A stretch of 32,953 nucleotides of DNA from an uncultured Nocardiopsis sp. (GTDB lineage Bacteria > Actinomycetota > Actinomycetes > Streptosporangiales > Streptosporangiaceae): the NCBI GenBank assembly GCA_937957845.1, contig CALGOD010000459.1, positions 1 to 32,953 of the forward strand, read 5' to 3'. Both the position numbers and the translations under genes were made by a program. This document shows positions 1-8,174 of this stretch, one piece after another; within the stretch, counting starts at the first letter, position 1, and each line of letters opens with the position of its first letter. The notes beneath the pieces are model-generated. The model worked only from the letters and a program-made list of their open reading frames with translations. It searched no databases and had not been told where the DNA came from.

Positions 1-722
1 TGCAGTCCCCGAAGGATCTGGCCAAGTCCCCGACGTTCCTGTTCTACGGACGTGGGAAGACCGGTAAGACCACGTTGGCGATGTCGGCCTCGGTGGTCGA
101 GGAGATGTCTCCCGTTGCCATCGTGGACTTCGAGGGCAGTGCGGAGGTGGGGGCTACCACCTACCCGAACGTGGACGTGTACCGTACGGAGACGTGGCAG
201 CAGTCGTCCGCCGTTCTCGACGCCATGATCAACCAGGACCACGGTTACAAGACGGTGATCCTGGACCCGATCAACGCCCTTCAGGTGCAGCTCACCGATG
301 AGATCATTCGCCGTCAGGCGACGACTCAGCCGGGAGCCAAGCCGAACAACAGCATGGGTGACCGCGCCATGCTGCTGGCTGATTGGGGGGTGGTGTGGAC
401 CAGGATGCGCAAGATCCTGGAGACTTTCCACGCTGCGCCGTTCACGACCATCATCACCGCACACGCGGACACGAGCCAGGACGGCCTGGGCAACGTGGTC
501 ATGGAGCCCCTGATGCAGGGCAACAAGACCAAGAACGAGGTCGTGCGCGTCCCCTCGGTCGTGGGCTACACTCGCATGACGCAGACCGAGGACGGCCAGT
601 CCGTGCCGGTCATCCGGTTCGCCGGAGCGTCGGGTGTGGTGGCGGGTGACCGCTTCCGTAAGCTCCCGAAGGAGATGACCAACCCGACGATGGCGGAGAT
701 CCACAAGGCCATCTACTCGTAG
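1..722 (+). CDS. RecA-like AAA ATPase, Sak4-type recombinase (5' partial)
   Basis: This is a P-loop ATPase of the phage Sak4/RecA-like recombinase type, expected to promote single-strand annealing or strand exchange during replication. The open frame runs in from the left edge (first full codon at base 3), so the true start is outside the window. The ATG at 75 is not the start, because the Walker A motif GRGKTGKTT is encoded just before it, at about 48-74. A Walker B-like segment, TVILDP, follows at about 253-270, and FTTIITAH near 440-464 resembles the sensor strand of RecA folds. It is followed by a probable ssDNA-binding protein, the usual partner of such recombinases. The fold is clear; the Sak4 assignment rests on size, motif order and neighbours. 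Confidence 0.8.
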   Translation, partial: QSPKDLAKSPTFLFYGRGKTGKTTLAMSASVVEEMSPVAIVDFEGSAEVGATTYPNVDVYRTETWQQSSAVLDAMINQDHGYKTVILDPINALQVQLTDEIIRRQATTQPGAKPNNSMGDRAMLLADWGVVWTRMRKILETFHAAPFTTIITAHADTSQDGLGNVVMEPLMQGNKTKNEVVRVPSVVGYTRMTQTEDGQSVPVIRFAGASGVVAGDRFRKLPKEMTNPTMAEIHKAIYS

Positions 723-777
723 CTACCAACCAGTAACAGAACTAACCAAACACACAGAACGAACAGAAAGAATCACA

Positions 778-1371
778 ATGAGCAACAACGACTTCATGAA
801 GACCACCGACGAGGAGAACCTGCTCGGCGGCGCGGCCGGGGGCGACGGGGACGACATCGTTCTCGACCTGTCCGGCGACGACCTCAAGACCACCAAGTTC
901 CCCCTCATCCCGATCGGGACCTGGGTCAAGTTCTCCATCTACGAGGCCGAGGTCAAGCCCTCCAAGAGCCAGAAGAACGAGGGCAAGCCGGTCTACCACA
1001 TCACCCTCAAGGTCCTCCCGCAGGAGGAGGCGAAGTGGGGCTCGGGCCGCCGGTTCACCATCTACGCGCCGCTCTGGAGCGGTGCCTTCTTCACCGCCTT
1101 CAAGGTCTTCAAGGCCCTGGGCTTCGACATCCCGAAGCCGCCGAAGGAGGGCGAGCGGATCAACTTCCGCGTCCCCGGCCCGAACAAGCTGTACGGCAAG
1201 ACGCTGGAGGCCAGGGTCACCAAGCACGAGCAGGGCAACACCACCGACGACGAGGGCAACCCGCGCCTCTTCGAGCGGTTCGAAGCCTTCCGCGCCGTGA
1301 CCGATGGCGGCCCGAACGACTCGGACGGCCTGGACGAGTTCGCGTCCGGTGACGGCGGCCTGTTCAGCTAG
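778..1371 (+). CDS. Probable single-stranded DNA-binding protein (DUF669-like)
   Basis: This 197-residue protein has a disordered, acidic N-terminus, a central beta-rich region (about residues 40-165) starting FPLIPIGTWVKFSIYEAEVK, and an acidic glycine-rich tail ending DEFASGDGGLFS. An acidic C-terminal tail is typical of ssDNA-binding proteins, which use it to recruit replication partners. It lies between a recombinase ATPase and a primase-helicase and is followed by its own terminator, which suggests abundant expression. The ATG at 778 is preceded only by an A-rich stretch with a weak AGAAAG ribosome site. I infer the function from context, tail and resemblance to phage DUF669 proteins; no single motif is diagnostic. 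Confidence 0.6.
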   Translation: MSNNDFMKTTDEENLLGGAAGGDGDDIVLDLSGDDLKTTKFPLIPIGTWVKFSIYEAEVKPSKSQKNEGKPVYHITLKVLPQEEAKWGSGRRFTIYAPLWSGAFFTAFKVFKALGFDIPKPPKEGERINFRVPGPNKLYGKTLEARVTKHEQGNTTDDEGNPRLFERFEAFRAVTDGGPNDSDGLDEFASGDGGLFS

Positions 1372-1389
1372 TCTCAAGAGCACACCCCC

Positions 1390-1434
1390 GGGGCTGCGCA
1401 CCGCCATCATGGTGGTGTGCGGCCCCGCTTCTTT
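1390..1434 (+). terminator. Intrinsic terminator after the ssDNA-binding gene
   Basis: Arms 1390-1406 and 1410-1426 pair over 17 base pairs with a few G-T wobbles around a 3-nt loop (TCA), followed by GCTTCTTT. It begins 18 bases after the stop of the upstream gene and ends just before the ribosome site of the next one, so it would reduce readthrough into the primase-helicase gene. Confidence 0.75.
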
Positions 1435-1446
1435 GGGAGGACACGG

Positions 1447-3807
1447 ATGTCAGAACGGAAGTTGATCAAGGCCGGTGGCTTCTTCGGCCTGCTGTTCCAC
1501 GAACTGACCGGCTACCTGTGCATCGCGAGCTTCCCCGGCAACGGGAAGTTCGACCCGTCTCCGGACAACGGCCCAACGAGGAACGCCTTCTTCAAGTGGC
1601 CGCAGCAGCGGGATGACGTCGTCGCCTATGTCGTGGCCAACAAGCACAAGGACCTGTACTTCGTCCCGACCTTGTTCCACACGGCGGATAACCGCAAGGC
1701 GGAGAACGCGGCCATCGGCAGGGTGGTCTACGCGGACGCTGACACGGCACGGCCCGAGCTGTTCAAACTGGAGCCGACGCTGACGGTGGAGACCAGCCCC
1801 GGTCGGTTCCAGCTCTACTGGAGGATCGAGGGCGACGACGACTGCCGCGACCCCGAGAAACTGGCACGGGCTTCTCGGCGCATCGCGCACGGCCACGCGG
1901 CCGAGGGCTGCGACACCTCGGGCTGGGACATCGGCCAGTTGCTGCGCATCCCCGGCACCATGAACAACAAGCCGAACCTGGACGCGCCGTGGGAGGTGAC
2001 CTGCACCCTGCACACCAAGGTCTTCACGACCTTGGCCAACATCCACGAGATCTACCCGCCTGTCGAGCCCTCCCGTGCGGAGGTCGCCAGGCTGCCGATG
2101 CCCATCCAGCAGGAACTGCCCACGCTGGAGCGGGCCATGCGGTACCTGGGTTCCAGCACGCGACTGCACGACCTGTTCACCCGGAAGGTAGGGCGCAACG
2201 GGGGGACGAAGGGCGACCGCTCGTCCCGCATGTGGAACTTCCTGAGCGAACTCTCGCGCCAGGGTGTGCCGATCGAGGCGGCTCTCGTCCTCGGCTGGAA
2301 CGCCGGGTGCAACAAGTACAAGCAGGACGGCCGACCGCAGGAGGACTTCTGGAAGGAGGTCCAGAAGGCGTACTCGGACCCCGTGAACGCCCCGCCCAAG
2401 AGCGAGCTGGACTTCAACGAGCTGGAAACCCTGCGTGCGATGGAGCTGGACATGTCCGATGTCCTGCCCGCCGCCACACAGGGGGTCCAGCAAGCCTCTG
2501 TGCAGAAGCTACGGCGCAAGGACGGGCTGACCTTTCTCCGTCCCCACGAGCGTCCCTCCGTGCCGGACAACACGATCGTGGACCGCTACATCGCCTGGGC
2601 GCGCACACGGACGGACGCCGCCGAGGGGTACCAGCGTGCGGGCATCCTGACTGTGCTCTCGACGGTGTTCTCGGACTTCGCGTACCCGGCTACCCGCTTC
2701 AAGATGGGAGGGCTGAACCTCTGGTTCATGATCCTCGGCGGTACAACGCGGTCTCGGAAGTCCACGGCCAGGGGCTACATGCTCGACACCATCGAGGCGC
2801 TGGAGAGCGACTACTACCAGTACGACCTCGGTTCGGATGCCACGGCAGAAGGGCTCACGGTCGAGCTGGCCGACGATCCCGGCCGGTCGAAGTTGTACAA
2901 CCGTGACGAGGTCCATGGCATGTTCCGGGAGATCGGGGCCAAGGGCTACATGTCCGGGCTGAAGGAGACCTTCACCGAACTGTACGACGGGCGTGTGCGC
3001 GGTCGTCTGCGCGCGACGACGGGCAAGACGAAGGCGGCACGGACCGCCTTCAACATGTTCCTCTCCGGTATCACCGAGGACATTACGGAGGTGCTGGAGC
3101 TGCGCGACTTCGGCTCGGGCTTCCTGGCCCGGTTCCTCTTCGAGTACGCCGAGCCGCCTAAGCGCACACGCGAGTCGGTCTACATGCAGCAGATGGACGA
3201 GCCCGCGCGGTTCATCCAGCCCGGCTCGGGTGCGCCTTCGCTCACTGCTGTGGTGGACATCGAGCATGAGGAACTGGTGGCTGAGATCGCACAGGCCCGG
3301 ATGTTCTGGGAGAACATGACGAAGCCAGGCAACCAGGTGCCCATCGGCGTTGAGGCCAAGGCGTGGCAGCGGTTCAACGACTTCGTCTGGGACATCGGGT
3401 CCGAGGCGGAGCGTCACGACCTGGCATCGGTGGTCGAGCCGACCACCGACCGCCTGTCCAAGAGCACGCTGAAGGTGGCGTGCATCCTGGCCATGGTGGA
3501 GCAGCGTGACGAGGTCGAGATGCGCCACATCGTGAAGGCCATCTCCTTCGCGGAGCACTGGTACTCCAACCTGCTGCTTCTCGCGGGCAAGGTGCGCGAG
3601 AGCGAGTGGGCGAAGCGCCAGGAGGAGGTCGAAGAGGCGCTGGGGACCTTCGGTGAGGTAGTCTCGTACTCCAAGGCATACAACAAGGTGCGATCCCGCT
3701 TCCGCCCCCGGGAGTTCGGTGAGATCATCGAAGCGTTGGAGTATGGCAACCGCATCATGGTCGAGTACCAGGGCTCGACCAAGGTCATCAGGAAGATGGG
3801 GTGGTAG
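1447..3807 (+). CDS. Primase-helicase (AEP-type primase fused to SF3-like ATPase)
   Basis: This is a bifunctional replication protein of 786 residues. The N-terminal part resembles archaeo-eukaryotic (RepB/PrimPol-like) primases: YADAD at 95-99 supplies the metal-binding aspartates, TSPGRFQLYW at 116-125 is the next core strand, and SGWDIGQLLRIPGTMN at 158-173 closes the fold. The C-terminal part (about 375-700) is a DUF3987/SF3-like helicase with a P-loop-like GGTTRSRKST (431-440) and a Walker B-like LYNRDEV (483-489). The P-loop has Arg where the Gly before Lys is normally found. I chose ATG 1447 because GGGAGG at 1435-1440 is correctly spaced; an in-frame GTG at 1417 lies inside the upstream hairpin. 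The stop is 2 nt before the next start. Confidence 0.85.
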   Translation: MSERKLIKAGGFFGLLFHELTGYLCIASFPGNGKFDPSPDNGPTRNAFFKWPQQRDDVVAYVVANKHKDLYFVPTLFHTADNRKAENAAIGRVVYADADTARPELFKLEPTLTVETSPGRFQLYWRIEGDDDCRDPEKLARASRRIAHGHAAEGCDTSGWDIGQLLRIPGTMNNKPNLDAPWEVTCTLHTKVFTTLANIHEIYPPVEPSRAEVARLPMPIQQELPTLERAMRYLGSSTRLHDLFTRKVGRNGGTKGDRSSRMWNFLSELSRQGVPIEAALVLGWNAGCNKYKQDGRPQEDFWKEVQKAYSDPVNAPPKSELDFNELETLRAMELDMSDVLPAATQGVQQASVQKLRRKDGLTFLRPHERPSVPDNTIVDRYIAWARTRTDAAEGYQRAGILTVLSTVFSDFAYPATRFKMGGLNLWFMILGGTTRSRKSTARGYMLDTIEALESDYYQYDLGSDATAEGLTVELADDPGRSKLYNRDEVHGMFREIGAKGYMSGLKETFTELYDGRVRGRLRATTGKTKAARTAFNMFLSGITEDITEVLELRDFGSGFLARFLFEYAEPPKRTRESVYMQQMDEPARFIQPGSGAPSLTAVVDIEHEELVAEIAQARMFWENMTKPGNQVPIGVEAKAWQRFNDFVWDIGSEAERHDLASVVEPTTDRLSKSTLKVACILAMVEQRDEVEMRHIVKAISFAEHWYSNLLLLAGKVRESEWAKRQEEVEEALGTFGEVVSYSKAYNKVRSRFRPREFGEIIEALEYGNRIMVEYQGSTKVIRKMGW

Positions 3808-3809
3808 GC

Positions 3810-4688
3810 ATGGCTCTCGTGTCGATCCGCAAGGTGCGCAACGGCGGCGGTTCCACGGTCGCCCGCTTCGAGATCGACCCGGAGGTGCGGGAGGCGTACC
3901 TGGGCTACGCCTCCTACGCCTACAAGCGGGCGCACGTCTTCGACAAGGACGAGCGCCGTGAAGCGATGGAGCGGCTGGCCACGTTCGGCATCTTCTCGGC
4001 GGCGCACATCGCCAAGATCGTGCGTGTGCACCGTTCCATGCTGACCCGGCTCGGCATCAAAGTGAACACCGGACAGACGAAGATGGGCGGGGCCTTCGAC
4101 CCCGCCCTCCTCGACTACCTGGTCCAAGCCCTCCGCGAAAAGAACGAGAACGAGGCGTACGGCATCCAGCATATCAGGCTCGCCTACGAGGGTGGGATGA
4201 GCACTGTGGTCATTGCTCGGCTGCTCGGCGTCTCGACCAGTTACGTGTCGAACATGCTGAAGAAGGCGAGGATGACGCAGGATGATCGTGATCTGGTCGT
4301 CGGAACCACTGACACCGCCAGCGAAGGACGTGTTGAGGCACGCAGTGAGGCAGGTGTGGACGAAGGAGCCGAAGCCGCCAGTCTCACTGGTGTGTGGGCC
4401 GTTGACCCCGGAAGCTGGCCGGAAGGCCACCTGCCTTATCCGGATGGGGTCGATGGATACCCTGTCCTCTGGGGCGATACCGCCATCAGTGCCAGTGATC
4501 CCAACGCTTTCATCCGCGCAGATCACGACGAGGGCGGATACTCTCACATGCTTGCGGGCCTCGCTTGGCCTTGCACGTTCGACTCTGTTGGGCACGAGGG
4601 CTGCGTTGCCCTCGGGCAAGCATCTGGTCTCATCGACCAGGACGGAAACGTTGTCATGGTTGTCCGCGCTGCTCGAAACAACGGATGA
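3810..4688 (+). CDS. Two-HTH DNA-binding protein
   Basis: This 292-residue protein has two helix-turn-helix segments: about residues 57-82 (FGIFSAAHIAKIVRVHRSML) and 129-153 (GMSTVVIARLLGVSTSYVSN), the second a textbook HTH. It probably binds DNA at an origin or as a regulator of the replication block; no target can be named. ATG 3810 follows the primase-helicase stop by 2 nt, so translation is probably coupled. The last 135 or so residues (from 4282) overlap the polymerase gene in another frame. By hand count third-position GC in this frame drops to about 59 percent there, against a much higher value earlier, and the encoded tail is Gly/Asp-rich without recognisable structure. The tail may be tolerated rather than functional. 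Confidence 0.75.
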   Translation: MALVSIRKVRNGGGSTVARFEIDPEVREAYLGYASYAYKRAHVFDKDERREAMERLATFGIFSAAHIAKIVRVHRSMLTRLGIKVNTGQTKMGGAFDPALLDYLVQALREKNENEAYGIQHIRLAYEGGMSTVVIARLLGVSTSYVSNMLKKARMTQDDRDLVVGTTDTASEGRVEARSEAGVDEGAEAASLTGVWAVDPGSWPEGHLPYPDGVDGYPVLWGDTAISASDPNAFIRADHDEGGYSHMLAGLAWPCTFDSVGHEGCVALGQASGLIDQDGNVVMVVRAARNNG

Positions 4689-6507
4689 CCTGCGGCTCTA
4701 CGTAGACATCGAGACGCAGGGCGACATCAAGAAGCTACACCACAGCCAGCGAGAGCTGCTGTGCGTCGGTCTGCACAACCCGCTCCAGGGAACGCTGGTC
4801 ATCCCGCGCGACCAGCTCGGTCAGCCCTGGCCCGAGCTGATCACCGCACTGCGGAACTTCCAGCTCGTCGCACACAACGGCAAGTTCGACCTGCCGACGC
4901 TGGGCTTCGGGCTGGGCGGTAACGAGCGTTCTCTGGAGCTGGCCTTCGATACGCAGCTCGCACACTACGCCCTGCAACCGGCCGCCGGTGAGCACGCCCT
5001 TGAAGCGCTGGCTGTGCGCTACCTCGGTGCTGAGCCGTGGGACGTGGGAGGGGACAAGACCAACCTCGCCTCTCGTGACCCCCTGCAACTGCACCGCTAT
5101 AACGCCCTGGACGTGCAGTACGGCTGGGAGCTGCTGGAACTGTTCGAGCCGCTGGTTGCTGCCGACAGCGATGTCCGCAACGTGTTCGAGAACGTGCTGA
5201 TGCGGGCCTCCCGGATGCTCCAGAAGCGGGAGCCTTACGGCATCGGCTTCGATCCGGAGTACACCAGGGAGGAGCTGGCCGAGGTCCTGGAGATCGACGC
5301 CATCAGGCTCCGCAAGACTCTGGTGGAGATGGCACACCGCGTACTGCCGCGCACACGCGAGGTCATGCGTCAGCGTTCCAAGACGGTGAAGGACCCGGAG
5401 ACCGGCGAGAAGACCAGGACCACCTGGAAGGAGGCCAAGGAGGTCGAGTACGAGTTCAACCCGGGCTCGTGGCAGCAGATCAAGGCTCTGTACGCACAGG
5501 CTGGCATTGAGCTGGCTTCGACGGACGAGAAGACGATGCTGCCCAGGGCTGAGCGGGGTGACGAGTTCGCGGCCACCCTGCTCAAGTGGCGCGGGATCAC
5601 CAAGCAGCTCAACACCTACGTGGTGAGCCTGCTGGAGAAGCAGAACCCTGTGCTCGGTGGACCTCGACCGCGCCTGTTCACCACGTTCAAGCTGCACGGA
5701 ACGGTGACCGGCCGCCTGTCCAGCGAGAACCCGAACATCCAGAACATCCCTCGGGAGAAGCGCCTGCGCAGGATGTTCGTGCCGTACACGCACGAGCGTC
5801 TGCACGTGCAGGTGGACATGAGCCAGGCTGAGCTGCGCGTCATCGCGGCTGAGGCCGGTGACCCCTACCTGCTGGAACTGTTCCACAACCCTGACGTGGA
5901 CATCTTCACGCAGATGCTCCCCGGCGTGTTCCCGCACGTGGACTTCACCACGGTCAACGACGCCACGAAGAAGGAGTTGCGGGCCAAGCTCAAGGGTGTG
6001 ATCTACGGGCTCAACTTCGGCCGGGGTGCTCGGGCCATCGCGGGTGCGATCGGGGCCTCCCTCGAAGAGGCGCAGCGCATCATCGACATGTTCTTCACCA
6101 ACGCGGCCCGCGTCGGGCCGTGGCGTGAGGGCATCATCCGCTCTGTCCACGACGGCACACCGCTGGTGTCCCGCTTCGGGCGGCACTTCCAGCACGAAGT
6201 CATCACACGCAAGAACGCGGGCAACGTCGAGCGGTCGGCGCTGAGCTTCAAGCCGCAGTCGAACAGCTCGGACATCAACCTCATCGCCGCCTGCGAGGCG
6301 GTGGACGAGATCGAGTCCAAGGGCTGGGACTGGCACATGGTGGCACTGGTTCACGACGCCATCACCTTGGACGTACCGGCCAAGGAGGTAGAAGGCGGAG
6401 CGGAACTGCTCGAACGGAAGCTGACCGAGACGGCAGCACGCTACTTTCCCGAGCTGCCATTCGCGACCGACGCGAACTGGGGTAAGACATGGGCGGAGAC
6501 ATCATGA
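4282..6507 (+). CDS. Family A DNA polymerase with 3'-5' exonuclease
   Basis: This is a replicative Pol I-type polymerase of 741 residues without a 5'-3' exonuclease domain. Exonuclease motifs are D142-E144 (LYVDIET), N199 to D203 (HNGKFD) and Y273 to D277 (YNALD). Polymerase motifs are TGRLSSENPNIQNIP (476-490), motif A VDMSQAELR (511-519), motif B around K571 to G576 (KGVIYG) and motif C VHDA (690-693). Motif C normally reads HDE, so the acidic residue after the catalytic Asp is replaced by Ala. The conserved core starts near residue 137; the first 135 residues are a family-atypical extension overlapping the HTH gene. ATG 4282 is the farthest upstream in-frame start with nearby GCAGG; a later start is possible. 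The stop overlaps the next start as ATGA. Confidence 0.93.
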   Translation: MIVIWSSEPLTPPAKDVLRHAVRQVWTKEPKPPVSLVCGPLTPEAGRKATCLIRMGSMDTLSSGAIPPSVPVIPTLSSAQITTRADTLTCLRASLGLARSTLLGTRAALPSGKHLVSSTRTETLSWLSALLETTDDLRLYVDIETQGDIKKLHHSQRELLCVGLHNPLQGTLVIPRDQLGQPWPELITALRNFQLVAHNGKFDLPTLGFGLGGNERSLELAFDTQLAHYALQPAAGEHALEALAVRYLGAEPWDVGGDKTNLASRDPLQLHRYNALDVQYGWELLELFEPLVAADSDVRNVFENVLMRASRMLQKREPYGIGFDPEYTREELAEVLEIDAIRLRKTLVEMAHRVLPRTREVMRQRSKTVKDPETGEKTRTTWKEAKEVEYEFNPGSWQQIKALYAQAGIELASTDEKTMLPRAERGDEFAATLLKWRGITKQLNTYVVSLLEKQNPVLGGPRPRLFTTFKLHGTVTGRLSSENPNIQNIPREKRLRRMFVPYTHERLHVQVDMSQAELRVIAAEAGDPYLLELFHNPDVDIFTQMLPGVFPHVDFTTVNDATKKELRAKLKGVIYGLNFGRGARAIAGAIGASLEEAQRIIDMFFTNAARVGPWREGIIRSVHDGTPLVSRFGRHFQHEVITRKNAGNVERSALSFKPQSNSSDINLIAACEAVDEIESKGWDWHMVALVHDAITLDVPAKEVEGGAELLERKLTETAARYFPELPFATDANWGKTWAETS

Positions 6508-6635
6508 CCGACGAGAACGACCAGCCGACACTGCCCGAGCGCACACAGGTGTGCACCTGTCGGGGTGGTGACCTGCTGAACAACCCGCAGAAGCACTGCC
6601 CGACCTGCTCGGGCGAGGAGACCAGGAGGTTCTGA
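6504..6635 (+). CDS. Small zinc-ribbon-like protein (43 aa)
   Basis: The ATG overlaps the polymerase stop (ATGA), and the stop overlaps the next ATG (TGATG), so it sits in a coupled cluster. The 43-residue product carries CTC at 17-19 and CPTC at 32-35, a plausible four-cysteine zinc site (CxC and CxxC) with an acidic N-terminus. Function is unknown. Position right after the polymerase suggests a replication accessory or host-interaction role (inference). Confidence 0.6.
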   Translation: MTDENDQPTLPERTQVCTCRGGDLLNNPQKHCPTCSGEETRRF

Positions 6636-6850
6636 TGCCGGTTCAACGCATGTACGTGCTCTGGTGCGACAAGGACTGCGGTGCCTACCACCAGCCGGAG
6701 AACAACGCCTTCGCTAGGGAGGTGGGCACTGCGCGCAAGCTGGCCCGAGCTGACGGGTGGAAGGTGCCCAGCAACACGAAGATGAGCAACCAGGAGATCG
6801 TGTGCCCCGCCTGCCGTCAGGCGCAGGTACACGCGCTGACCGGTCTGTAA
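6635..6850 (+). CDS. Small zinc-finger protein (71 aa)
   Basis: The 71-residue product has C11 and C15 (WCDKDC) and CPAC at 58-61 near the end, a likely zinc-ribbon made from the two ends of the chain around a basic middle part. It starts at an ATG overlapping the previous stop (TGATG) and is the last gene before the terminator. I recognise no named family. A nucleic-acid-binding or host-factor-binding role is possible but not shown. Confidence 0.65.
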   Translation: MPVQRMYVLWCDKDCGAYHQPENNAFAREVGTARKLARADGWKVPSNTKMSNQEIVCPACRQAQVHALTGL

Positions 6851-6856
6851 CACGAA

Positions 6857-6884
6857 GAAGCCCCCTGCACACGCAGGGGGCTTC
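6857..6884. terminator. Bidirectional terminator between convergent blocks
   Basis: GAAGCCCCCTGC (6857-6868) and GCAGGGGGCTTC (6873-6884) form a perfect 12-bp stem with a 4-nt ACAC loop. It lies between the last plus-strand replication gene (stop at 6850) and the end of the minus-strand holin gene (6895), so it can end transcription from both sides. The stem-loop centre also contains one copy of the polar octamer GCACACGC (6867-6874). Confidence 0.85.
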
Positions 6885-6894
6885 CGTTGTTCGG

Positions 6895-7152
6895 TTACTT
6901 GCCGACCCGGCGCTGGAGCCAGGCCAGCACCGGAGTCAGGATGGCGATGGCACCGCCAACTGCCGCCAGCTCCCAGTTGAGCTGGAACCCAGGGACCGCC
7001 AGATCGGCCCCCAGCGCGCCCAGGAAGGCCAGAACCGAGGATACGATGGCCTGACCAAGGGTCCGCCATCCTCGGTTCGCAGCGTCCTTCTGAGCCACGG
7101 TCTCACCGTACGTGTTGTCCCCGTCTCGGGGCTCGGGAACCGGGTTCGTCAT
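6895..7152 (-). CDS. Putative holin
   Basis: The product has 85 residues with a polar N-terminus, two hydrophobic segments (about 32-54, LGQAIVSSVLAFLGALGADL, and about 61-79, LAAVGGAIAILTPVLAWL) and a basic end QRRVGK. Size, two membrane segments, a charged tail and the adjacent endolysin gene (2 nt or less away, co-transcribed) fit a class II type holin that permeabilises the cytoplasmic membrane. Holins share little sequence, so the call rests on topology and context. Confidence 0.75.
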   Translation of the reverse strand: MTNPVPEPRDGDNTYGETVAQKDAANRGWRTLGQAIVSSVLAFLGALGADLAVPGFQLNWELAAVGGAIAILTPVLAWLQRRVGK

Positions 7153-8022
7153 CTATTTCACCTTGATCGTCGCGTCGAACTGCGTGGGCAGGCCGCCCTC
7201 GCCGCCGCCGGACGGGATGTCCAGGTTCTTGACGGCGCGCTCGGCCTCCCGGCGAGCACACGCCCGGATGAGCTGGGCGTAGGACTCACCGGTCATGCGG
7301 TTGATCGAGGAGACGCCCGACCCCACGTAGTGCCGGGCCGCGAGCAGGCCAGCAGAGGTACCTGCTCCCCACTGTCCGTCGACCCCGTAGGGCTCCAGGT
7401 GCTCACCGAACCCGGCGGCCACGATCAGACGCTGGACTGCCTTCACCCCCTCGGAGGGGTTGGGGATGCCGTCGCCTTCCTTGAGTCCGAGCAAGTCGGC
7501 TCCTTCCGTGATGGCCCCAGGGGGCTGTGCGAACGTTCCATTGGTCACCAGCGCATATGCCTTGTCGCCGGGGCAGGACGTCGAGATGAAGTCCCTGTGC
7601 CCGAGCACACGCGGGTGGTTGTCGTGGTCCTCGATCAGCCACTTGCGCAGCCGACGCACCGAGTTGATCTGTGCGTCCGGGATCTCCTCCGCCGGTCCGG
7701 TGGCCAGCGTCACGCTGTAGTGCGTGGCGTTGCCGCCCGGCTGCGCAGCCTGCTGCCGGTTCAAGCCCCGGCCTTCGAGGATGTAGTCGTGAGGACAACT
7801 GAAGAAGCTGTAGCCGATGTCGACCCAGCCCCGCTGCGGTCCTCGGTGGAAGGCGCGCGTGTTGTGCCAGTACTGCACACACGCACTGTGCGGCTTGTTG
7901 GCCAGGCCGAGGTTGCCGCTGTCGTAGTGAATCACCAGCCCCTGGCTGATGTTGGCATAAGAGGCTGCCGTGTTCCCCCAGCCGAGGTCACTCCGGCTGA
8001 CGAAGTTCTCCGGAAGAGCCAT
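7153..8022 (-). CDS. Endolysin: N-acetylmuramoyl-L-alanine amidase with peptidoglycan-binding domain
   Basis: This 289-residue lysin cuts the amide bond between muramic acid and the stem peptide. The N-terminal Amidase_2/PGRP domain (about 1-160) has zinc ligands H32 (VIHYDSG), H142 (LGHRDF) and C150 (TSCPGD), with Y71 (IGYSFF) in the usual catalytic tyrosine position. A peptidoglycan-binding-like segment follows at about 190-240 (GVKAVQRLIVAAGF and YGVDGQWGAGTSAGLL). No signal peptide is visible, so export depends on the neighbouring holin. Its stop abuts the holin start. The zinc triad and cassette context make the assignment firm. Confidence 0.93.
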   Translation of the reverse strand: MALPENFVSRSDLGWGNTAASYANISQGLVIHYDSGNLGLANKPHSACVQYWHNTRAFHRGPQRGWVDIGYSFFSCPHDYILEGRGLNRQQAAQPGGNATHYSVTLATGPAEEIPDAQINSVRRLRKWLIEDHDNHPRVLGHRDFISTSCPGDKAYALVTNGTFAQPPGAITEGADLLGLKEGDGIPNPSEGVKAVQRLIVAAGFGEHLEPYGVDGQWGAGTSAGLLAARHYVGSGVSSINRMTGESYAQLIRACARREAERAVKNLDIPSGGGEGGLPTQFDATIKVK

Positions 8023-8031
8023 GTCATCCCC

Positions 8032-8172
8032 TTACTGGCAGGCGTCGCACACGGTGTCAACGCGCTGATAGTCCGGCTGCCTCCGCACGGCCTGCTTGGA
8101 AGCCTCGGGCAGCCAGTCCTCTTCTTCGGTGGCCGTGCTCTCCACGACCTCCGGTTCCTGCTCGCTCTCCAT
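8032..8172 (-). CDS. Small acidic protein in the lysis cassette (46 aa)
   Basis: This short reading frame fills the 150 bases between the endolysin and the XhlA-like gene. ATG 8172 is preceded by GGGGTGAG at good spacing, 2 nt after the previous stop. The 46-residue product is very acidic in its first half and ends VCDACQ, a C-terminal CxxC pair. Function is unknown. Ribosome site and tight packing support it as a real gene. Confidence 0.55.
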   Translation of the reverse strand: MESEQEPEVVESTATEEEDWLPEASKQAVRRQPDYQRVDTVCDACQ

Positions 8173-8174
8173 AC

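Noticed and set aside
1417..1446. GTG start 10 codons upstream of the primase-helicase
   Set aside because: It lies inside the terminator stem; ATG 1447 has GGGAGG at correct spacing.
4735..6354. 539-codon minus-strand open frame
   Set aside because: It is antisense to the polymerase core, whose motifs are intact; long antisense frames are common in GC-rich genes, and the product is low-complexity.
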